NCBI GenBank assembly: GCA_937911855.1
Contig: CALDPK010000116.1
Location: forward strand, 1 to 15,568
DNA: 15,568 nucleotides
Source: an uncultured Trueperaceae bacterium
GTDB lineage: Bacteria > Deinococcota > Deinococci > Deinococcales > Trueperaceae
Direction: 5' to 3'
Shown here one piece after another: positions 7,032-14,016 of this stretch. The notes under the pieces are model-generated. The model made no database searches. It worked only from the letters and a program-made list of their open reading frames with translations, and was not told the origin of the DNA. The stretch's first letter is position 1. Each line of letters opens with the position of its first letter. The translations under genes were made by a program, and so were the position numbers.

Positions 7032-8234
7032 TCAGTCGCCCAGGTGGCCCAGCTTCTCCTTCTTGGTTGACAGGTACGCCTCGTTGTAAGGGTTGCGGCC
7101 CGCATACAGCGGTACGCGCTCGACTATCTGAAGTTCGTAACCTTCAAGCGCGGCTATCTTGCGGGGGTTGTTGGTCAGGAGCCGCATCTGGCGTACGCCC
7201 AGGTGGTGCAGCATCTGCGCTCCCACGCCGTAATCGCGCAGGTCATCAGCGAAACCCAGCTGCGTGTTCGCTTCCACGGTATCAGCGCCCTGATCCTGCA
7301 GGTGGTAGGCGCGGATCTTGTTGAGCAGGCCGATGCCACGGCCTTCCTGGCGCAGGTAGATGAGCACGCCACGGCCTTCGTCGGCGATGGCCTGCAGGGC
7401 AGCGTCGCGCTGGAAACCGCAATCGCAGCGCAGGCTGTGCAGCGCGTCGCCGGTCAGGCATTCGGAGTGCATGCGCACCAGGACGGGTTCGGCAGTGGTG
7501 ACGTCGCCCAGGGTCAGCGCCACGTGTTCCTGGCTGGTCAGTTCATCCAGGTAGCCGTGGATCGTGAATTCAGCCCAGGGGGTCGGAAGTTTCGCGTCAG
7601 CCACGTGGGTCACGAAACCGTCTTCGTGCAGCCGGTAGCTGATCAGGTCCTTGATCGCGCCGACCTTCAGGTCGTGCTCGCGTGCGAACTCGAGGATTGC
7701 CGGCAGGCGCATCATGGTGCCGTCGTCGTGGATCAGTTCGCTCAGTACCGCTGCGGGCTTGAGGCCGGCCAGGCGGGCCAGGTCGACCGCGGCTTCGGTG
7801 TGGCCGGCGCGGCGCAGGACGCCACCGTCGCGGGCGCGCAGCGGGAAGACGTGCCCGGGACGCGCCAGGTCGTCAGCCGTAGCACCGTCGCGTACGGCGG
7901 TCTGCACGGTGACAGCACGGTCGGCAGCGGAGATGCCTGTCGTGATGCCCTCGGTTGCCTCTATCGACACCGTGAAGGCGGTCGAGCGCCTGGCGGTGTT
8001 GTGCTCCACCATCGGCGGAAGGTTCAGATGGTCGGCGCGCTCGTTGTCCATCGCGAGGCAGATGATGCCGCCGGTGTGGCGGATGGTGAAGGCGACCTTC
8101 TCTGCCGTGACGTGCTCCGCGGCGATGATGATGTCACCCTCGTTCTCGCGGTTCTCGTCGTCGACGATGATCACCGGACGGCCGGCCTTCAGCTCGGCGA
8201 TGAGTTCCTTCACGCTGGCAAGTCCGCTGCTCAT
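7032..8234 (-). CDS. ribBA: Bifunctional 3,4-dihydroxy-2-butanone-4-phosphate synthase / GTP cyclohydrolase II
   Basis: This 400-residue fusion is of standard RibBA length. Residues 1-205 are RibB, which converts ribulose 5-phosphate to dihydroxybutanone phosphate, with DDENRENEGDIIIAAE (25-40), FTIRHTGGI, TTGISAADRA and RARDGGVLRRAGHTEAAVDL (133-152). Residues 208-400 are RibA, which opens GTP in the first committed step of riboflavin synthesis. RibA has the zinc ligands C259, C270 and C272 in SECLTGDALHSLRCDCG, then RQEGRGIGL, NTQLGFADDLRDYG and LLTNNPRK. All catalytic landmarks are present in both halves. Its ATG overlaps the ribE stop (ATGA at 8231-8234), giving translational coupling as the last gene of ribD-ribE-ribBA. 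The gene that usually follows, ribH, is absent; a convergent gene from the sugar operon comes instead. Confidence 0.96.
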   Translation of the reverse strand: MSSGLASVKELIAELKAGRPVIIVDDENRENEGDIIIAAEHVTAEKVAFTIRHTGGIICLAMDNERADHLNLPPMVEHNTARRSTAFTVSIEATEGITTGISAADRAVTVQTAVRDGATADDLARPGHVFPLRARDGGVLRRAGHTEAAVDLARLAGLKPAAVLSELIHDDGTMMRLPAILEFAREHDLKVGAIKDLISYRLHEDGFVTHVADAKLPTPWAEFTIHGYLDELTSQEHVALTLGDVTTAEPVLVRMHSECLTGDALHSLRCDCGFQRDAALQAIADEGRGVLIYLRQEGRGIGLLNKIRAYHLQDQGADTVEANTQLGFADDLRDYGVGAQMLHHLGVRQMRLLTNNPRKIAALEGYELQIVERVPLYAGRNPYNEAYLSTKKEKLGHLGD

Positions 8235-8869
8235 GATTCCTGTCCTTCTGCTGAGCCGTAGCGCTGCAGCCTGTCCAGATACTTCGCCAGCATGTCCGGC
8301 TCCAGGTTGACCTGGCTGCCGGCTGAAAGCTCGCCCAGGGTGGTCACGTCAAGCGTGTGCGGGATGAGCCAGAGCGTGAACTCGTCAGGGCTGAGGCTTT
8401 CCGAGCTGCCGCCGGGACCGCCCACGTCGACCAGGGTGAGGCTCACGCCGTCGACGGTGATGCTGCCCTTGGGTACGAAGTACCTGCCCATGCCTTCCGG
8501 CGCGCGTACGGTCAGGCGGAAGGCGCCGGGTTCCTCGTCGCGGGCGGTGATCTCGCCGATACCTTCGACGTGGCCACTGACGATGTGACCGCCGAAGCGG
8601 CTGCTGGCTGCCATGGCACGCTCTAAGTTCACGTTGCTGCCGGGCTCCCAGCGGGGCGCGGTCTTGGCGACCGTCTCCTTCGACAGGTCAGCCTCGAAAC
8701 CCGAGCCGGTGAGCGCGACGACCGTGAGGCAGCAGCCCGACACGTTGATCGAATCGCCGGGCGCGGCGTCACGCGTTACGACCTCGGCCTGCACGTGAAT
8801 GCGCAGGTCGCCGTCCCGCTCCTCTGCGTGGGTGATGACGCCGACTTCCTCAACTATGCCCGTAAACAT
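8231..8869 (-). CDS. ribE: Riboflavin synthase, alpha subunit
   Basis: This 212-residue protein dismutates two 6,7-dimethyl-8-ribityllumazine molecules to riboflavin. It shows the expected internal duplication of lumazine-binding barrels. The first barrel starts MFTGIVEEVG and contains INVSGCCLTVV. The second starts at about residue 98 after GGHIVSGHVEGIG and contains SITVDGVSLTLVDV. The conserved LERAM and NLEPDMLAKYLDRL segments close the two barrels. Its ATG shares one base with the ribD stop (TAATG), and its stop overlaps the ribBA start. Naming follows the ribD-E-A-H convention; the same enzyme is called ribC in some genomes. Confidence 0.96.
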   Translation of the reverse strand: MFTGIVEEVGVITHAEERDGDLRIHVQAEVVTRDAAPGDSINVSGCCLTVVALTGSGFEADLSKETVAKTAPRWEPGSNVNLERAMAASSRFGGHIVSGHVEGIGEITARDEEPGAFRLTVRAPEGMGRYFVPKGSITVDGVSLTLVDVGGPGGSSESLSPDEFTLWLIPHTLDVTTLGELSAGSQVNLEPDMLAKYLDRLQRYGSAEGQES

Positions 8870-10014
8870 TACTTGTCAGTCCTTCCGTAATCGATCCTGC
8901 CGGTTATGAGCAGGTCACCGTCTATCCATTCACTTGTCGAGCCGCTCAGCCGGTACGCGTCCGCCATGTGTTCCACGCCCAGTCCGCCCAGGGGACTGCG
9001 GCCGGTTCCGCCGATCAGCATGGGCGCAACGAACCAGGCGACCTTGTCGATGGCGCGCGCTTCCATGAACGCCCACGCCAGGGTGCCGCCGCCTTCAAGC
9101 AGCACGCTGTTCAGGCCGCGTTCTGCCAGTTCACGCAGCGCAGTGTTTATGTCGGGCCGGCCGCCCTGCTCCTGAAGCAGGACAACTTCCGCGCCGCGCG
9201 CCTCGAGCGCTGCCAGTCGGTCCTTGCCGGCCTTGTCGGTGCAGAAGATGATGACCCGGGCAGGCTGGCCGTGAACGTCCGCTTCGAACAGCCGGGCTGA
9301 CGGGCTGGTGCGCGCCACCGAGTCGAAGATGACCTTGACCGGGGTGCGTCCGCCGGGGATGCGGGTCGTCAGCAGCGGGTCGTCCAGCAGGACGGTGTTC
9401 ACGCCGACAGCGATGGCGTCGTACTCATCGCGCCACTGCTGCACGCGTGCCCGGGACGCTTCGCCGGTTATCCAGCGGGACTGGCCGCTGCGCGTGGCGA
9501 TCTTGCCATCAAGCGTCATCGCCGTCTTGTAAAGGATGAACGGCCGGCCCTTGCTGTGGACGGTTGCGAACGGCTCGTTCTGCGCCGCAGCATCGTCCTC
9601 GAGCACGCCCTCAAGCACTTCCACGCCGGCAGCCTTGAGCCTGGCTGCGCCACCGCCGGCCTGAGGATTCGGGTCGGGGTGGGCGATCACCACGCGACTA
9701 ACGCCAGCTTCGATGAGCGCTTCACTGCAGGGCGGCGTGCGGCCGTGATGGTTGCACGGTTCAAGGGTCACGTAGGCGGTGGCGCCGCGGGCGCGGTCGC
9801 CGGCCTGGGCCAGGGCAATGGCCTCAGCGTGGGGGCCGCCGGTGCGTTCGTGCCAGCCTTCCCCCACAATCTCGCCGGCAGAGATGATGACGCAGCCCAC
9901 CAGCGGGTTGGGACTGGTGCGGCCGCGTGCCTTTGCGGCGAGCTCAAGCGCCCGCGCCATGTATTTTTCATCGGTTGCCGCGCTGACCGGCGGCAAGGGT
10001 GTCCTGACGGACAT
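8869..10014 (-). CDS. ribD: Bifunctional riboflavin biosynthesis deaminase/reductase
   Basis: This 381-residue enzyme carries out steps two and three of riboflavin synthesis. The N-terminal deaminase domain (about 15-155) carries the zinc site H62-A-E64 within GGPHAEAIAL, and C87 and C96 in LEPCNHHGRTPPCSEALI. The C-terminal reductase domain (about 157-378) has the NADPH-binding segments YKTAMTLDGKIATRSG, DAIAVGVNTVLLDDPLLTTR and LLEGGGTLAWAF. The start at 10014 lies seven bases after AGGAGG. The later Met19 (MARALELA) aligns with residues that in relatives follow a short leader, so the upstream ATG with its good ribosome site is preferred. It is the first gene of the riboflavin operon, directly downstream of an FMN riboswitch. 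Confidence 0.96.
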   Translation of the reverse strand: MSVRTPLPPVSAATDEKYMARALELAAKARGRTSPNPLVGCVIISAGEIVGEGWHERTGGPHAEAIALAQAGDRARGATAYVTLEPCNHHGRTPPCSEALIEAGVSRVVIAHPDPNPQAGGGAARLKAAGVEVLEGVLEDDAAAQNEPFATVHSKGRPFILYKTAMTLDGKIATRSGQSRWITGEASRARVQQWRDEYDAIAVGVNTVLLDDPLLTTRIPGGRTPVKVIFDSVARTSPSARLFEADVHGQPARVIIFCTDKAGKDRLAALEARGAEVVLLQEQGGRPDINTALRELAERGLNSVLLEGGGTLAWAFMEARAIDKVAWFVAPMLIGGTGRSPLGGLGVEHMADAYRLSGSTSEWIDGDLLITGRIDYGRTDK

Positions 10015-10019
10015 GAATC

Positions 10020-10160
10020 ATCCTCCTCGCATCCGGACTGTGACCGTCGGTTCCGGAATCGCACCGGATCGGGCCTGGTTTCAGGCTTCGCGGACTCGTA
10101 CCTCAGGCTTGAGCCTGGGTCATCACCGCCGGTAGGGACTTGCACCCTGCCCCGAAGGAT
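10020..10160 (-). promoter_or_regulatory. FMN riboswitch (RFN element)
   Basis: Read on the minus strand, the leader of ribD shows the conserved RFN blocks in order: CTTCGGGGCAGGGTG, CCCTACCGGCGGTGATG, AGTCCGCGA, a CCGGTGCGATTCCGGAACCGACGGT block, and ACAGTCCGGATG. Closing helix P1 can form between ATCCTTC (10154-10160) and GGAGGAT (10020-10026), seven pairs with one G-U. The second strand of P1 contains most of the ribD Shine-Dalgarno. FMN binding should therefore hide the ribosome site and lower synthesis of RibD, RibE and RibBA. No terminator hairpin with a U tract lies between the aptamer and the ATG, so control is expected at translation rather than transcription. Confidence 0.96.
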
Positions 10161-10202
10161 TTCAGGTTTTAGACGATGGCCTTTCTCAGGTTCGCCGCAG
10201 CA

Positions 10203-10208
10203 ATTATA
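10203..10208 (-). promoter_or_regulatory. -10 box of the riboflavin operon promoter
   Basis: On the minus strand this is a perfect TATAAT, 42 bases before the riboswitch, giving an expected transcript start near 10195 and a short leader before the aptamer. At 17 bases upstream the -35 position reads CCCCGC, which does not match consensus, so the promoter may rely on another factor or on upstream elements. Confidence 0.6.
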
Positions 10209-10220
10209 CGGCGGCGGGTG

Positions 10221-10255
10221 GCGGGGCGGGGTAGCCGGCGATGGCCCCGCCCCGC
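10221..10255 (-). terminator. GC-only hairpin after the dppC-type gene
   Basis: A perfect 11-bp inverted repeat (arms GCGGGGCGGGG 10221-10231 and CCCCGCCCCGC 10245-10255) with a 13-base loop begins seven bases beyond the end of the permease operon. No U tract follows on the minus strand. It can be a terminator of the U-less kind or an mRNA 3'-end stabiliser, and it separates the peptide transporter from the riboflavin operon promoter. Confidence 0.55.
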
Positions 10256-10261
10256 TTGCCT

Positions 10262-11164
10262 TCAGTCGTTCCGGGACCGCGTGTCCAGCAGGTCGCGCAG
10301 CCCGTCACCGAGCAGGTTGAACGCAAGCACCACCACGGCGATGGCGAGGCCCGGGTAGAGCGTGACGTGCGGCGCGGAACGGATGGCGTCCCGGCCGACA
10401 GACAGCATGCGACCCCACGAGATGTCAGGTGGCTGCGTGCCCAGGCCCAGGAAACTCAGGCTGGCTTCCGTCACGATGGCGGTGCCCATGCCCAGGGTCG
10501 CCAGGACGAGCGCCGGCGCCCAGGCGTTGACGAGGATGTGCCGGAACAGGATGGACACGTTGAAGGCACCTGCTGCGCGGGCACCCTCGACGAACTCCTC
10601 TTCCTTGAGCGCCAGCACCTCGCTGCGGATCAGGCGCGCCATCTGCGGCACCCGCGCGATGGCGATGGCGATCATCGCGTTGACGATGGATGGTCCCAGC
10701 GCCGCGACGATGGCGATAGCCAGCAGGATCCCGGGGATGGCCAGCAGGATGTCCATGAAGCGCATGATCAGCTCGTCAACCGCGCGGCTGCCGTAACCGG
10801 CGATGGCGCCCAGCAGGACGCCCATGACGAGGGAGAGGCCGGTGGCGATGAGGCCCACCTGGAGTGAGACGCGCGTGCCCATGATGATCCTTGACAGCAG
10901 GTCGCGGCCCAGCTCGTCTCCGCCCAGGACGTACTGGCTGTTGAACTGTCCGTCGACGAACAGTCCCCGCGCCGGCGTGTAACGCGCGAACAGGTCCTGC
11001 TTCAGGGGGTCCATGGGAGCGATGGCCGGGGCGAAGAAGGCGACGATGAGCAGGAGCCCGATTATCACGCTGCCGAAGATGACGCTCTTGTTGCCGAGTA
11101 TCTTGCTGGCCAGCGTCTTGCGTTTGCGCCGCTCGGGGGCGTGATCCACCCTGATGTCAGTCAT
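10262..11164 (-). CDS. Peptide-type ABC transporter permease, DppC family
   Basis: This 300-residue inner-membrane subunit of a peptide/nickel-type importer starts with the short cytoplasmic tail and helix typical of DppC (SVIFGSVIIGLLLIVAFFAPAI, then APMDPLKQD). It carries the family segment YVLGGDELGRDLLSRIIMGTRVSL, a close match to the usual LGTDxxGRDxxSR. The EAA loop is EEFVEGARAAGAFNVSILFR. The conserved SFLGLGTQPPDISWGRML and the C-terminal FNLLGDGLRDLLD tail also fit. It overlaps the upstream permease by eight bases (ATGACTGA), so they are coupled. There is no ATPase gene on this side: a hairpin and then the riboflavin operon follow. The substrate could be peptides or another small oligomer. 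Confidence 0.93.
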   Translation of the reverse strand: MTDIRVDHAPERRKRKTLASKILGNKSVIFGSVIIGLLLIVAFFAPAIAPMDPLKQDLFARYTPARGLFVDGQFNSQYVLGGDELGRDLLSRIIMGTRVSLQVGLIATGLSLVMGVLLGAIAGYGSRAVDELIMRFMDILLAIPGILLAIAIVAALGPSIVNAMIAIAIARVPQMARLIRSEVLALKEEEFVEGARAAGAFNVSILFRHILVNAWAPALVLATLGMGTAIVTEASLSFLGLGTQPPDISWGRMLSVGRDAIRSAPHVTLYPGLAIAVVVLAFNLLGDGLRDLLDTRSRND

Positions 11165-12140
11165 AGCGCACCCGCGGGTTCAGCAGTCCGTAGGACAGGT
11201 CGACCAGCAGGTTGACCAGCACGAACAGCAGCGTGAGCATGAGGATCGAGCCCTGCACGACCGGGAAATCGCGCGCGTTGATCGACTGCACGATGAGCCT
11301 GCCGATGCCCGGCCAGGCGAACACGACCTCCGTCACGACGGCGCCGCCGAGCAGCGAGCCGAACTGCACGCCGACCACGGTGATCACGGGCAGCAGTGCG
11401 TTGCGCAGGGCGTGCTTGTAGACGACCACGTTCTCGCGCAGCCCCTTGGCGCGGGCGGTGCGGACGTAATCGCGGCTCAGCACTTCCAGCAGGCTGGAGC
11501 GCATGAGCCGGGTGATGAGCGCCATTATCGACGTGCCCAGCGCGAGCGCGGGCAGCAGCAGGTGCCGCAGGTTGTCCCAGATCCCCTGGAAACTGCCCTG
11601 GGTGAACAGCATCGAGATGCCTTCGAAGAACGATGGTCCGCGGCCGAACAGCGGCAGCCAGGCGACGTTGAGTGCCAGGGTGCTCAGCAGCACCAGCGCG
11701 AGCCAGAAGTTGGGGAGCGACACACCTATGAGCGACACGAACAGGCTGCTGAAATCCAGCCAGCTGTTGCGTCTGGTGGCTGCCAGCACCCCGAGCGGGA
11801 TGCCCAGCACCACCGCCAGTACCAGGGAGGCCACGGCAAGTTCGACGGTGGCGCCCATGCGTTCGTTGACGAGTTCGGTCACCGGCGCGCGCTGGCGGAG
11901 TGAGGTGCCGAAGTCACCGGTGAGTGCCCGGCCCGCCCAGCGCAGGTACTGCACCGGGAGCGGCTGATCGAAGCCGTACAGCTCGTTCAGGCGCGCGACT
12001 TCGGAAGCTTCGGCGTCCTCGCCCAGCATCATCCGCACGGGATCGCCGGGTGAGAGGTGCACCAGCAGGAAGATGATTATCGAGGCGCCGATGACCACGG
12101 GAATCAGGGTCAGGAGCCGGCGCAGTGTGAATTGAAGCAT
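11157..12140 (-). CDS. Peptide-type ABC transporter permease, DppB family
   Basis: This 327-residue membrane subunit pairs with the DppC-type protein. It opens with the typical RRLLTLIPVVIGASIIIFLL helix followed by LVHLSPGDPVRMMLGEDA, and has LYGFDQPLPVQYLRW and GDFGTSLRQRAPV. The EAA loop is SRDYVRTARAKGLRENVV, followed by HALRNALLPVITVVG. VVTEVVFAWPGIGRL and the terminal LLNPRVRYD are family hallmarks. The whole length agrees with DppB/OppB/GsiC. Only a weak ribosome site precedes the ATG (GGAC about 11 bases upstream). It is separated from the binding-protein gene by 89 bases containing a hairpin, which should make permease output lower than that of the binding protein. Confidence 0.93.
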   Translation of the reverse strand: MLQFTLRRLLTLIPVVIGASIIIFLLVHLSPGDPVRMMLGEDAEASEVARLNELYGFDQPLPVQYLRWAGRALTGDFGTSLRQRAPVTELVNERMGATVELAVASLVLAVVLGIPLGVLAATRRNSWLDFSSLFVSLIGVSLPNFWLALVLLSTLALNVAWLPLFGRGPSFFEGISMLFTQGSFQGIWDNLRHLLLPALALGTSIMALITRLMRSSLLEVLSRDYVRTARAKGLRENVVVYKHALRNALLPVITVVGVQFGSLLGGAVVTEVVFAWPGIGRLIVQSINARDFPVVQGSILMLTLLFVLVNLLVDLSYGLLNPRVRYD

Positions 12141-12172
12141 CAGATGTGGGCGTCCAGTCTTTCATCATGAAA

Positions 12173-12198
12173 GGGGAGCGGATTCAGTTCCGCTCCCC
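12173..12198 (-). terminator. Intercistronic hairpin between binding-protein and permease genes
   Basis: A perfect 9-bp stem (GGGGAGCGG / CCGCTCCCC) encloses an 8-base loop. On the minus strand it is followed only by TTTC, so termination should be partial. It lies 31 bases beyond the binding-protein stop and 32 bases before the DppB-type start. This layout commonly lets most transcripts end after the abundant binding protein, or protects their 3' ends. Confidence 0.6.
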
Positions 12199-12229
12199 AT
12201 GCAGTCGTGTTGCCTGGTGCTGCTTTTCC

Positions 12230-13744
12230 TTACCGGTCGATGCTCACGAGGTGCAGGTCCTGGTAGGCGTTGGCGGAGTAGGGGTGGATGCTCCAGCCGC
12301 TTACCCAGGGGTGACGGAAGGCGATCTCTTCGGTGTAGTTCACGTAGGCGTAGCTGGCGTCGTCGACGATGATCTTCTGCGCTTCTGCGTAGATGTCGAG
12401 TGACTCCTGGCTGTCCGGCGGGGTCATGCGGCCAAGGGCGATGAGCTCATCGACGCGGGGGTTGCTGTAACCGGTGTAGTTCGAGCTGCCGTCAGTGGTG
12501 AACTGGCGCTGCATGGAACGGTCGGGGTCAAGCTGACCGGACCAGCCGAGGATGAACATGTCGAAGTCGTCAGTGGTCTGGACGCGTTCCAGGAAGGCAC
12601 CGAACTCTTCGATGGTCACTTCAAGGTTGATGCCGACGTTGGCGAGTTCAGCCTGCATGATCTCGGCGATCAGCATGCGGACCGGGTTCTCGTTGGTGTG
12701 CAGGCGCAGGCTCAGGCCGCCGTCTGCGTAGCCGGCTTCGGCAACGAGTTCCAGGGCGCGCTCCGGGTTGTAGCTGTAGTGCTCCACGTCGTCCGTGTAC
12801 CAGGCGAGTTCGGGGGAGAGCATGCTCACGCCGGGCTGGCCGATGCCCTCGAGGACGAGGTCAACGATGGCTTCACGGTTGACCAGGTAGCTGATCGCCT
12901 GGCGCACGCGCACGTCATCGAGCGGGCTGACTGCGGTGTTCATGCCGATGTAGGTGTAGCCGGTGCCGGGTGCGCGCTCCACGACGAAGCTGTCGTCAGC
13001 CTCGAGGCGGGCGAGTTCGGTGGGCGGCGGCTGCGACTGGCTGAGGTGGACTTCGCCGGCTTCGAAGGCGAGCAGGCGGGTGCTGTTCTCGGGGATCGGG
13101 CGGAACTCGACCACGTCGATCTCACCGCGGCCACCCCAGTATTCGTCATAGGCGACGAGGGTGAGGATGTCGTCACGGATGAGCGAATCGAAGGCGTACG
13201 GTCCGGTGCCGACCGGGTTGAAGGTGAAGTTCGGATCTTCGTCGGCCGTGGTCGGGACGATGGGCATGCGGGCGATGTTGTTCAGCAGGAAGCTGTTGGC
13301 GCTCGACAGGTTGAAGACGACCGTGTGGTCATCGGGCGTGTCGATGGTGTCGATATCGGCGTACAGCGGGCGGTTGGTCGCGCCGTTGGACTCGTCCAGG
13401 ACCCAGTCGAAGGTGTACTTGACGTCAGCGCTGGTGAACGGGTTGCCGTTGTGGAAGGTGACGCCTTCACGCAGGTTGAACGTCAGGGTCAGGCCGTCCT
13501 CGGCGAACTCCCAGTCGGTAGCGAGGCGGGGCAGCAGGCCGAGGTCGGGACCGAAGTGGACGAGCGGTTCCATGATGGCGTTGATGCGCTCGAAGGACGG
13601 TACGTCGGTGGCGACCCTGGGGTCCAGGTGTGACAGTTCGGCGCCGGTGCCGATAACGAGCGTCGTCTGTGCGAGGGCGACGCCGCCGATGGTGAGTGCT
13701 GCCACGGCAGTCGTGAGCAGCTTGCGGAGTTTGGATCGTTGCAT
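12230..13744 (-). CDS. Peptide-type ABC transporter substrate-binding protein (SBP_bac_5 family)
   Basis: This 504-residue exported protein begins MQRSKLRKLL with a hydrophobic core and cleavage after ALA, before QTTLVIG, so it is a type I signal peptide without a lipobox. The mature chain shows the cluster C binding-protein order. Early come SHLDPR and LLPRLATDWEF, then the signature LTLTFNLREGVTFHNGNPFTSADVKYTFD, then NPVGTGPYAFD, DVRVRQAISYLVNREAIVD and FDMFILGWSGQLDPD. Start choice: the frame extends upstream to 13828, but the ATG at 13744 has GGAGGA at the correct spacing and begins the signal peptide, so the longer form is rejected. It captures peptides or similar ligands for the two downstream permeases. 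The ligand cannot be read from sequence. Confidence 0.94.
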   Translation of the reverse strand: MQRSKLRKLLTTAVAALTIGGVALAQTTLVIGTGAELSHLDPRVATDVPSFERINAIMEPLVHFGPDLGLLPRLATDWEFAEDGLTLTFNLREGVTFHNGNPFTSADVKYTFDWVLDESNGATNRPLYADIDTIDTPDDHTVVFNLSSANSFLLNNIARMPIVPTTADEDPNFTFNPVGTGPYAFDSLIRDDILTLVAYDEYWGGRGEIDVVEFRPIPENSTRLLAFEAGEVHLSQSQPPPTELARLEADDSFVVERAPGTGYTYIGMNTAVSPLDDVRVRQAISYLVNREAIVDLVLEGIGQPGVSMLSPELAWYTDDVEHYSYNPERALELVAEAGYADGGLSLRLHTNENPVRMLIAEIMQAELANVGINLEVTIEEFGAFLERVQTTDDFDMFILGWSGQLDPDRSMQRQFTTDGSSNYTGYSNPRVDELIALGRMTPPDSQESLDIYAEAQKIIVDDASYAYVNYTEEIAFRHPWVSGWSIHPYSANAYQDLHLVSIDR

Positions 13745-13954
13745 GTGATTCCTCCCGGTGTCTGAGGAAGGGGGCAGCCTGCGCAAGAGCGCGCCTGCCG
13801 TTATCCTTCCAGAATGGTTGACAATCACAACGGTATCAGGTCATCCATGCTCAGAGCAAGGAACAATGCCTTATCGTGATGTGACTGTTTGTGTGAGTAT
13901 GAGTACGGTAGAAATCAGGCGCAGTAACAGTTGAACAGTGCTGAACCGGACATG
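13745..13954. other. Intergenic region upstream of the binding-protein gene
   Basis: About 210 bases, visibly less GC-rich than the genes (13805-13940 in particular), lie between the metG terminator and the binding-protein start. The dppA-type promoter must lie here, but I see no pair of boxes that fits well: TTGTGA and TTGTCA near 13820-13830 (minus strand) lack a convincing -10 at proper spacing. The only firm element is Shine-Dalgarno GGAGGA at 13751-13756. No RNA gene or coding sequence is recognised. Confidence 0.5.
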
Positions 13955-13984
13955 AAAAACGGCCACCATACATGACGGTGGCCG
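13955..13984 (-). terminator. Intrinsic terminator of metG
   Basis: On the minus strand an 8-bp stem (CGGCCACC / GGTGGCCG, arms 13977-13984 and 13960-13967) with a 9-base loop is directly followed by TTTTT (13955-13959). It starts 33 bases after the metG stop. This is the clearest intrinsic terminator in the window. Confidence 0.85.
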
Positions 13985-14016
13985 CGGTACAGCGGTACAA
14001 CACTTTGAACTGGAGC

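Noticed and set aside
7203..8261. Long open plus-strand frame opposite ribBA
   Set aside because: The sense strand carries complete RibBA motifs; the antisense product is low-complexity and unlike any family I know.
13745..13828. Upstream extension of the peptide-binding protein to 13828
   Set aside because: The ATG at 13744 has a strong Shine-Dalgarno and starts a standard signal peptide; the extension would bury it.
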